From: Cepaea nemoralis
Lineage: Eukaryota > Mollusca > Gastropoda > Stylommatophora > Helicidae
NCBI GenBank assembly: GCA_014155875.1
Contig: JACEFZ010021421.1
Location: 22,501-86,500, forward strand
Direction: 5' to 3'
DNA: 64,000 bases
This document shows positions 54,850-64,000 of this stretch, one piece after another. The notes below the pieces were generated by a model that was given only the letters and a program-made list of their open reading frames with translations, was not told where the DNA came from and did no database searches. Position 1 is the stretch's first letter; every line of letters starts with the position of its first letter. The position numbers and the translations under genes were made by a program.

Positions 54850-57800
54850 ATGTCAGCGACGCAGAGGCACGGATGTACTCTGTGTAATAAAACCTTCACA
54901 CGACCTGATGCTTTATTACGACATCGTACAACTACTCATTCTACACAACAATTTACATGTGATTTTTGTGATTACAGTTACAATAGATATGATAATTTAC
55001 GGAGACATGTAAAGACCGAACATGAACTACTATCCAGTGCCGTGTCAACCACTCAATCATCATCTAGCGCTGGTAATAATTACCAATCCACAAGTCGCAA
55101 GCGGCGACGAGAACCGAATACAGACGAACAATCTACTGGTAAACGTCAGAAGTCAACCACACAACAAACATCGAATGACAGAGTGTCGTCAGTTACAGAA
55201 ACTGATATACCGCCAAATACCACATCAACACAAGCAGCAGCATCCACGCGTTCTGCCGCCAGCCGTAGCGGGCAGACGTTATCAACATCCGGTGGCTTGT
55301 CGGGTGATCGTGTTTCGCCGACCACCGATGAACAGTTACTAACAACACGTACTTTGTCGGCCGAACACGTGTCGCCGCTCAATAATAAGCAACAAGCCTC
55401 TAGTACCACAGTGAGTAACGTTGAAAGCACAACTTCTATTTTTAACGCATTATCACGTACCACAATGAGTGACGTTGAAAACACAACTTCTATTTTTAAC
55501 GCATTATCACGTACCACGCCGAGTGACGGATCATCACGTACCACGGCGAGTGACGGATCATCACGTACCACGCCGAGAGGCGCAGCCGATGATGTATCGC
55601 CGACCACAGATGAACAGTTATTAACACCAGGTGCCATGTCGAGTGACACGGCCGATCACGTGTCGCCGACCACAGTGAGTGACGGAACAACAGATACTTT
55701 GTCGGGTGGCACGGCCGACCACTTGACCACTACTAACAATATGCAACAAGTATCTAGTGCCTTACCGAGTGATGCAGCATCATCAACAACAAGCGTGTTG
55801 CCAACAGAAGAGCAACTATCACCTAGTACCACGGCGAGTGACGCAGCATCATCAACAACAAGCGTGTTGCCAACAGAAGAGCAACTATCGCCTACTACCA
55901 CAGCGAGTGACGAATCACCAGGTGCCTTGTCGGGTGGCCCGGACGATAATGTATCGCCTACTAATAATACTCAACTATCATCACGTGTCACGGCTGGCAA
56001 CGAATCGGCGGGAACCTCTGGTGTTAACACAACTACTGAATATTTGTCATTACAAAAATTATCCCCGGATGTTCGAGGTGTGTATAATGAGCACTGGAAT
56101 ACGATTAGATCACACATACGACACGGTCGGTATCTGTGTGAATGGACATTTTTTAACCGACCAGATACTGACATGCCGACAGATTGGAGTTCTCGTTTAT
56201 TCCGGCTTTTTAATGTTCAAAACTCCCGCTTCAAAATAATCGCCAGTCTGCACACAATACTAAGACATCGAGAGACACAAGCCCTACGATTATACCATGC
56301 CAGTTCCAATAACTCTTCCTTGTTCCCTACACCATTTTTAATAAACCATAGATCTGATTTTGAGGCCTTTGTGACCAAACTAAACAGTGTAGATTTGGTC
56401 AATTCAGCGACATTAACCCGACCAGATACAAAGTATTATGTAGAAACAATTCCCAGTATAACTTTTTACGTTTACAAGTTGATAGAATTCCCTGTTGGTT
56501 GTTGTTTGGAATCAATCCCCGACTTTATCAAACAAAACAAATTTATTAATGCTCTTCAAACCGACTCAAATGGTAAGCCGTACACAGATAACTTGTGTAT
56601 ATTTCGCTGTATATCTGTGTTTAAATCAGGGGAAGCTCTGTTAGGGATGTTAGAAAAGATACACGGACACTATTCAAAGAATGGGTGCGGTATAAAGGGT
56701 TGAAATCAATCAAAGCCTTTCCGGGTGTTAGTTTAGTTGCTTTACCTGCCCTGGAAGAATGCTTTAAAACACAAATCAATGTGTTTGCCTTTACAGAGGA
56801 GGAACATCTGGTTCCGAAAATTAGAAGCACTAGTACACATCCAGATATAGTGAATCTTCTTTTGCATGAAAACCATTTCATGTATATTGTTGATGTGGCC
56901 AAGGCCGCTCGGTGTTTTTCTTGTGGGAAATGCGGTAAGCTGTTTAAGATGTACTGGCGACTGACACCCCACGAACTTAGGTGTAAAGGCGTAGCCACTA
57001 TCGAAACGTATAAAGGTGGGGTTTATCGCCCGACCGAATCGATCTTGGATTTGCTCCGTGACCACGGGTTTGACGTAGAAGAAAATTTCATTTTCCCTTT
57101 CAGAGCGTGCTACGATATGGAATCTTTCTTCTCCAATGAAAATTTACCGACTGATTCAAAGTCGACGACCTTCATGGCCAGACACGTCCCTCTCTCGTGT
57201 GCGGTCGCCTCTAATGTCCCTGGGTTCGACACCCCTAAATGTTTCATCACCACCGGTGATCCACAGGTCCTCGTAAATGAAATGTTGGACTATCTCCATG
57301 ACATAGCTGCTAAATCGTATGAGCTTTTACTCAAAAAGTTCGAGTCAGTCTTTGCTAAATTAGGTGACCACCCAAAATTAAGTGAGAGGCTCGACTTGTA
57401 TTTGTTCCAGCTCCCTCTGTTTGGAATGAATAGCGGTAAGTATGACACTAACCTTCTGAAACCTTATTTGGTACGGTATTTCCTTGATCGGGAGGCTAAC
57501 CCGTTCAAGTTTATAGTCAAGAGAAATAATAATTTTATGTGCATAGCGACAGAAAGACTGAAATTCCTCGACGTCTCCAACTTTCTGGTCCCGGGCGTAA
57601 GTTACTCTCAATATTTAACCTCGTTTGGGATAAAAGAGACAAAAGGCTTTTTTGCATATGAGTATCTGACCGACCTCAGTAAGCTAAATGAGACAGCCCT
57701 ACCACCACACGGTGCTTTTTTCTCAAAGCTTAAAAACCGTAACATTTCCGAAGCAGAATACGCCGTTTGTCAGAAAGCGTGGACCGATAATAAAATGACT

Positions 57801-59858
57801 ACCTTGCGGGACTTTCTAATTTGGTACAACATCAAAGACGTGTCTCCTTTTCTACAAGCCCTGGAAAAACAAGTAGCCTTTTATGCCGGTTTAAATATAG
57901 ACATGTGCAAGCAGGCCATCTCCGTCCCCGGCATTACTTTACAGTACTTATTCAACACTATGAATAAAGATGTTTCTTTTGTTTTGTTTTCGAAGAAGGA
58001 GGAGAAGGTGCACAAGTTGTTACGAGATAACGTCGTGGGTGGACCGAGTATCATTTTCCATCGCTACCATCAAGTCAATGAGACCTGTATCAGGGGTAAT
58101 AAGCTGGTAAAAAGCATTAAAGGATTTGATGCGAATGCATTATACCTTTGGTCTCTTATGAAAGAGATGCCATCAGACTTCCCCATATATCGAAGCCGCG
58201 AGGATGGGTTTAGAGCACACAGATTACACAAGTACACACGTCAGAGTCGAGAGTGGTTAACCTGGGTGTCACACAACAACAACATAGAGTTAAAAACCCA
58301 ATTCAATAGTCACGAGATGCAGCTCGGCGACCGACATATTCGCGTAGATGGGTGGGATAAAAAGAATACGACAGCTTACCAATTCCATGGGTGTTTGTTC
58401 CACGGGCACCCCTCTTGCCGTCTAACTGCTGGGAAAACGATTAATCCCGTCAATAAAAAACCGTTAGTCGAACTATACCAGAACACGTGCGAGATCCACG
58501 AGTATCTAGAAAAAACTGTTGGGGTGACCGTTAAGGTTATTTGGGAATGTGAATGGCAGAGATTAAAGAGGTCAAACACAACCATCAAGTGTTTCTTGCG
58601 GGAAACATTTCCACCATCAGAACTTCCTTGGGGATCGTTGAGTGAAAACCAGATCATCGACGCTGTAAAAAGTGATACATTTTTCGGGTTGGTTGAGTGC
58701 GATATAGAGACCCCGACTAATTTAAAAGAGTCATTTGCCGAAATGCCCCCTATTTTCAAGAACACGGAGGTGTCGAGAGATGATATTGGGGAGTTTATGC
58801 AAGAATATGCCATAAAAAATAAACTATTGAGTACCCCACGACGGACATTGATTGGTAGTTATTTCGGGAAGAAAATATTATTAGCCACCCCTCTTTTAAA
58901 GTGGTATCTAGCGCATGGATTGGTCGTTACCCACATCTACCAGACAATAGAATATCGACCGGTTAGTTGTTTTAAACAATTCGGGGAAGCAGTCTCTAAT
59001 GCCCGTCGCCAAGGGGACAAAAATCCAGCCGAGTCTATTACAGCCGACACAATGAAGTTGTTAGGTAACGCCGCTTACGGGAAAACACTTACCAATAAGG
59101 CCAAACATACTGATGTCTCCTACTGCCAGGGAAAAGACACTACCAAACTAATAAATAACCCCAGGTTCAAAAGCATGACTGCTGTTACAGACGATCTTTT
59201 CGAAGTAGAAACCCTAAAAAAGAAAACTGTCTGGGATCTACCTCTACAGATTGGGTTCTTTGTCTACCAGTATGCCAAGTTGCGCATGCTAGCTTTCTAT
59301 TACGACTTTCTCGACAAATTTATCGCTAAAGAAGACTACCAACTCACTGAAATGGACACTGACTCTCTCTATTTGGCCCTTAGCGCCGCCTCACTCTCTG
59401 AGGTGGTTAGACCACACCTTAGAGCAGAGTATGACAGAGTCTATAATCACTGGTTCCCATCTGAAACCTGCCCTGTTCATAGAATTACCCCTAGTACTGA
59501 TACCTGTCAGGATTGCCAGACTATCAAAGCCTATGAAAAGAGAACCCCCGGGCTTTTCAAACTAGAGTACGAAGGGGAGGGGATGGTCTCATTGTGTAGT
59601 AAAACATATTTTTGTGTGGGTGATTATGATAAAATCAGTACCAAAGGTTTGACCAAAAACCACAACACCCATTTAAACAAGGACACGTTTTTGGAAGTAT
59701 TAAACACCCAAACACCGAGTGGGGGAACCAATATAGGCTTCAAAACACAAGACTCTTCTGTATATACATACACACAACATCGTAATTCACTGTCATATCT
59801 CTATATAAAAAGAAAGGTTGACAGTGATAATATCTCGACTATGCCATTACTTATTTAA
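54850..59858 (+). CDS. Zinc-finger/protein-primed family B DNA polymerase, right arm (one frameshift)
   Basis: Inverse copy of 53127-48117. Two open parts, 54850-56703 (617 codons) and 56685-59858 (1057 codons), overlap by 19 bases; a G is missing from the run at 56629-56632 (the left arm has five). The region broken in the left arm is open here and vice versa. In the second part, counting from its first Met: exonuclease 'CYDMESFF' ~142-149, motif A ~480, nuclease-like 'FHGCLFHGH' ~565, motif B ~790, motif C 'MDTDSLY' ~889. A few residues differ from the left arm (for example 'QKLSPDV' for 'QKLPPDV', 'TYFCVGD' for 'TYICVGD'). Reads outward to a poly(A) signal at 59887. Confidence 0.9.
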
Positions 59859-59886
59859 TATGTATTGTTTGTCTATATATGATTTT

Positions 59887-59892
59887 AATAAA
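59887..59892 (+). promoter_or_regulatory. Poly(A) signal of the right polymerase gene
   Basis: AATAAA 29 bp after the stop at 59856-59858. Confidence 0.6.
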
Positions 59893-59994
59893 ATTATTAT
59901 ATACCTTACTTGAGTCGTTTGTTTTTTATTTTTTGATGTTTCATGTCGTATTTTTTATGTCGTACCTATAATTACTTGACCACGCACGCCACCT

Positions 59995-60040
59995 ATGATG
60001 AGTCACTAGAACACGCCACCTATGATGAGTCACTAGACCA
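59995..60040 (-). promoter_or_regulatory. Two TGACTCA-containing repeats, right terminus
   Basis: Mirror of 47940-47985. Confidence 0.5.
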
Positions 60041-60138
60041 CGCCTACATTTTTGGGGAAAAAAGAGTTATCGCCCTTTGAGGTGGAATATCGATTCCCAC
60101 CTCAAAAATACGCTGGATAACCACGTTACTACACTACT

Positions 60139-60144
60139 ATCCAT
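60139..60144 (+). repeat. 6-bp target site duplication, right
   Basis: ATCCAT, matching 47832-47837. Confidence 0.88.
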
Positions 60145-60164
60145 ACCATTTCATTAAAAACCAA

Positions 60165-60416
60165 CACTGCTGTATTTCGAACGCGGGTATGCGGGATTAT
60201 GAACTGCGACTTTAAATCCTTCGCCACGGAGACGGACATTTATATTAATTAAAATAAAGCTCTTGCATATGTTATAAGTCACACTGGGATTACGGCATTC
60301 ATCAACATCATTCTGGTCACGTGTTATATCTACAAGTTCGGGCTATCTTGGTTCGTCGGCGCCTTGGCGAATGCAATTCGTAATCCCGCATACCGTGTTC
60401 GAAACACAGCTGCAGT
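60165..60416. mobile_element. Small fold-back element (MITE-like)
   Basis: The left end 'gctgtatttcgaacgcgggt' + 'atgcgggattatgaactgc' matches, inverted, the right end 'gcaattcgtaatcccgcata' + 'ccgtgttcgaaacacagc'; the stem is ~45 bp with a few mismatches and there is no coding sequence inside. No clear target duplication. It starts only 20 bp after the palindromic element's target duplication. Confidence 0.6.
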
Positions 60417-61440
60417 CTCATCAGTCTTACAAGTTGTTACTAAGTTTTCCAGATAAGCTCCAGAAGCTGCTGGATCAGTAAAGCAATGCTCTCACTGTCC
60501 ACCTGTCGGAGCTTCAATCCTAGACCTGTTGCTCACCAAGGCTTAGGGTCTGGTCTACCTTGTCGTGACATTTAGTCTTTAGTTTGCATTTCCTCGCACC
60601 AGCTTGTATCCTCCAGATTGCGCTCCTTCGTCCGAAACCGTTGGCTTTACAAGACTTATGTAGGGTAAATACGGGATTTGTACAACAACAAACCGCCACT
60701 TACAGAACACTTGACACAATTCATTAGCCAATACGGGAAATTATTTCCCCTCTGTTTTCAGTTGTCTCCCATTTATTGACTGCTGCTAACACCTTCATCA
60801 AAACACTATACTCCACTCAATGTTGTATTGGTATATTTCTCTGATTTCTTGTCACAAGAAGCAAATAATCAACACACAGGCACATCCACGTAGACAGACA
60901 AGTCGCATTAACTATCTACAGATAATATGTTTATCACCAGCCTTGAGCAGCCTGTTTAGCCAAAATTACCTCGCTGTCATCCGATGAAAGAAAAGTGTGG
61001 CTTCCCTTTGTTCGAAAAAAAAAAAAATTAATTTCATTAACAAGTCGGGCCGTGGTTCTCAAGTTTATGGAAGACTACAACGCTAGAATGTCGCTGTTGA
61101 TGTTGTTGTTGGTTGTTGTTGTTGTTGTCGTCGTTGTTGTTCCCACGCAATTCCTTCAATGCTATTATTCATGTGCTATTGTTCCTGTGATATTCATCTC
61201 ATCTCATCTCATCATGTTCCTCTTGTACCTTGCTGTGTCGAGGTGAAGTATAAACATCATGAGAGTGCCCGATTATGGGCTTCATTTATCGATATTCCCA
61301 TGGACTCTGCTATTCCCTCCGTCCAACGTTTACGTGGTCGGCTTCTTCCTCTGTTTCCATCTGGTCTGTGCATCATTGCTTGTTGTGATATGCTGTTGAA
61401 TTGTAACCTACTTGCATGGCCAAACCATTTGACTTGCTGC
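60417..61440. other. No recognised gene
   Basis: Contains a poly-A run (61015-61026) and a GTT-rich stretch (61095-61142). No frame with a recognised domain. Confidence 0.5.
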
Positions 61441-61444
61441 TTCT

Positions 61445-62440
61445 AAACCTTCCCGTGATATTGTTCTTATGATATTGTTCCCATGATATTGTCTTTATGG
61501 TATTTTTCTTATGACATTGTTACCATGATATTGTTTCCATGATATTTTACTTACGATGTGGTTCTCATGATATTCTTCCTATGATATTGTTCCCATCATA
61601 TTGTTCATATTGTTCCCATGATATTATTCCTATGATACTGTTCCCATGATATTATTCCTATGATACTGTTCCCATGATATTATGCCTATGATACTGTTCC
61701 CATGATATTATTCCTATGATACTGTTCCCATGATATTATTCCTATGATACTGTTTCCATGATATTATTCCTATGATACTGTTCCCATGATATTATTCATA
61801 TGATACTGTTCCCATGATATTATTCCTATGATACTGTTTCCATGATATTATTCCTATGATACTGTTCCCATCATATTGTTCATATCGTTCCCATGATATT
61901 GTTTCCACGATACTGTTTCCATGATTTTGTTCCCATAATAGTATTCCTTTGATACTGTACCTTGATATTATTCCTATGATAATGTTCCCATGATATTATC
62001 CCTATGATACTGTTTCCATGATATTATTCCTATGATATTGTTCCCATCATATTGTTCCCATGATATTATTCCTATGATACTGTTCCCATGATATTATTCC
62101 TATGATACTGTTCCCATGATATTATTCCTATGATACTGTTCCCATGATATTATTCCTATGATACTTTTCCCATGATATTATTCCTATGATACTGTTTCCA
62201 TGATATTATTCCTATGATACTGTTCCCATGATATTATTCCTATGATACTGTTTCCATGATATGTTACTTACGATATGGTTCTCATGATATTATTCCTATG
62301 ATATTGTTCCCATGATATTTTTCCCATCATATTGTTCCTATGATATTGTTCCCATGATATTTTTCCCATCATATTGTTTCTATGATATTGTTCAAATGAT
62401 ATTATTTCCATGATATTGTTTCCATGATACTGTTTCCGTG
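61445..62440 (+). repeat. ~28-bp minisatellite (TTCCTATGATACTGTTCCCATGATATTA)
   Basis: About 35 units built from two ~14-bp halves, 'ttcctatgatactg' and 'ttcccatgatatta'; the two halves are themselves related. The middle (61620-62240) is the most regular and the edges are degenerate. Confidence 0.93.
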
Positions 62441-63105
62441 ATCATGCTGCATGGGCAAACACATGGTCTCTAAATTCAGCCCAGGCTTTGTGTTATGGAA
62501 AGATAACCCCAGTTTACAAACTATCGTCTGTCAAGACGGCAAGGTGCCAGTCATATCACAACATGCCACTGGAAATATATATTCTTTGAGTGTCCACACT
62601 TGGAGATATAAAGCAAATTCTTATTTCTTCCAGAGCCAGTTAAAAGGAACACATTATATACAATACACTAGCCACTAGATACGTGTGTGTGTCACTACAT
62701 GCCACTGGACCAAAAAGGGGGTTTTGGAAGACCCAGGCACTGAGGGATCAATAGAACCACCACCAACAAAGTTAGTTGCCCAGTGATCACAGAGACACTT
62801 CATCTCGGGGTATGTTGATCACAGCCTGAGAACCACCGAACTAAATACGGTTATCAGTTGTTGCTGCTTCCATTCTGCAGAATTAGCCTCATTTATCAGC
62901 AGGGACTAACGCCTTACTCCAGGTTTGTGCCTAATGGAGGTCATTGACAGACCTGCTGTTTCCGGTGATGGCAAGGCGTTGGGAAGACATTCTTCTTCTG
63001 CTGGCCTAGTTCCTTGTGGGGACAGATAGCTGGCTGAGGTTTGATAGGGAATCTAACGGACACGGAGAACGAGAGACCTAATGCAAATCATGAATTATAC
63101 GCAGA
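62441..63105. other. No recognised gene
   Basis: A 75-codon frame at 62451-62678 has no domain I know. No repeats with partners in the window. Confidence 0.5.
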
Positions 63106-63130
63106 CAAAGAAGATGAGAGAGATATTGAT

Positions 63131-63199
<69 letters not shown>

Positions 63200-63350
63200 A
63201 GATGAGAGATGACATCATGTTGATCATTAATTAAACAACGACAAAGGAGTTAACAGAGAGATAGATAATCAGAGGGGGGCTGGGGAGAGATAGCATAATG
63301 TTGATCATTAATTAAACAAAGACAAAGGAGTTAACAGAGAGAGTCATAGT

Positions 63351-63407
<57 letters not shown>

Positions 63408-63439
63408 TATAAAGTAGATAATTAAACACTGAGGAAGGT

Positions 63440-63516
<77 letters not shown>

Positions 63517-63800
63517 AATATATAATGTAGATAAATAATTACTTAGCAAGAAGAAAGTTGATAGGAAGATAGATAGTGACAGAGGGGGAGGGGGCGTGAT
63601 GGCATAATGTAGATAATTAATTAATTAGAGAGAAGAAGGTTGATAGGAAGATACGAGTAGATAGTGACAGAGAGGGGGGGGGGGGCGAGGACATAATGTA
63701 GATAATTATTTAGACAGAAAGAAAGAAGTTGATAGCAAGATAGATAGTCACAGAGAGAGAGAATGATAGAGAGACACACAGGAGGGGAGAGAGATAGAGA
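63106..63800 (+). repeat. ~85-130-bp tandem repeat with embedded (GA)n and (CAGA)n
   Basis: Units share 'ataatgt(t/a)gat(c)a...taatta' followed by 'gacaaaggagttaacagaga' or 'gaagaaagttgataggaaga'. GA runs: 63139-63184 and 63353-63404; CAGA run: 63441-63516. Confidence 0.85.
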
Positions 63801-63950
63801 GACAGGCAGACAGACAGACAGAGACAGAGGCAGAGACACACGGAGAGAGATATACAGACAGAGACTGTGGTGTTGGGAGGACAGGGGTAGAGATATAGGG
63901 GGTAAAATAAGCATAAAGAAAAGGAAAGGGTGGGAGAAAGAAAGAAAGAA

Positions 63951-63999
<49 letters not shown>

Positions 64000-64000
64000 G
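63951..64000 (+). repeat. (CAGA)n microsatellite reaching the window edge
   Basis: ACAG units from ~63951 to the last base; it continues beyond the window. Confidence 0.95.

Larger units (their letters stand above)
47838..60138. mobile_element. Palindromic Maverick/Polinton-derived element
   Basis: 12,301 bp. The left arm (47838-53940, 6103 bp) is the near-identical reverse complement of the right arm (54038-60138, 6101 bp), with 97 bp of unpaired spacer. The ends begin AG, as in Polintons, and a 6-bp target duplication flanks it. Each arm encodes a zinc-finger/protein-primed DNA polymerase and a Bcl-2-like protein. Integrase, capsid, packaging ATPase and protease are absent, so it would need help to move or be packaged. 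Only a few dozen differences at most separate the arms by eye, including frame-breaking indels. Ordinary Polintons are 15-20 kb with inverted repeats of hundreds of bases; here the repeat is the whole element. Confidence 0.88.
54038..60138 (+). repeat. Right arm of the palindrome
   Basis: Inverse of 47838-53940 with the same gene order. Confidence 0.95.

Noticed and set aside
48117..59858. Antisense frames inside the polymerase genes (for example 49162-49599, 50364-50597, 51738-52220 and mirrors)
   Set aside because: They have no domains, overlap strongly conserved coding sequence, and appear in both arms only because the arms are copies.
47838..60138. Palindrome as a pure assembly or library fold-back artefact
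   Set aside because: Not fully excluded. The two outer flanks are different, share a 6-bp target duplication placed exactly at the element ends, the arms differ at several bases, and the centre has a unique spacer. A fold-back read would give mirrored flanks.

Overview
This is a stretch of animal nuclear DNA that is almost entirely mobile elements and simple repeats. The mix of families (tRNA-derived SINEs, RTE-like and I-like non-LTR elements, hAT, Tigger and mariner DNA transposons, a Ty3/gypsy-type LTR element, Maverick/Polinton genes) together with very long CA/GA/CAGA microsatellites suggests a lophotrochozoan, most likely a mollusc. That is inference from style, not a database match. 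No host gene is certain; one possible last exon (12965-13112) is listed.

Layout. 1-4530: end of one hAT copy, then a ~3.4 kb duplicated block holding a complete hAT relic with an 8-bp target duplication and a SINE split by a Tigger element. 4683-7690: 5'-truncated non-LTR fragment and CA-rich satellite DNA. 7772-9027: decayed Maverick structural genes (PC4-like protein, adenovirus-type protease with an in-frame stop, capsid-like C-terminus). 9428-12500: mariner relic, then an RTE-like relic interrupted by a second SINE family. 13700-19000: pieces of a non-LTR ORF1/endonuclease, another SINE, long microsatellites. 18949-29330: second copy of the 3.4 kb block, opened up by a 6.86 kb LTR retrotransposon with matching 843-bp LTRs and a 5-bp target duplication; the first copy keeps the empty site. 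30155-36662: a 6.5 kb 22/25-bp minisatellite. 38000-47500: SINEs, small tandem repeats, a nearly complete I-like non-LTR element (41.2-44.9 kb) and an RTE tail. 60165-64000: a small fold-back element, then tandem arrays.

The main discovery is 47838-60138: a 12.3 kb element that is almost one perfect palindrome. Two ~6.1 kb arms face each other across a 97-bp spacer. The ends start with AG and are flanked by a 6-bp target duplication (ATCCAT), as for Maverick/Polinton transposons. Each arm carries only a protein-primed family B DNA polymerase fused to N-terminal C2H2 zinc fingers and, diverging from it with just 11 bp between the start codons, a small gene whose product looks like a Bcl-2 family protein (BH1-type motif). 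No integrase, capsid, ATPase or protease is seen. Each arm's polymerase has one frameshift, at different places, and the Bcl-2-like gene is whole in the left arm and frameshifted in the right. The two polymerase genes read outward toward the termini and the Bcl-2-like genes read inward toward the centre.
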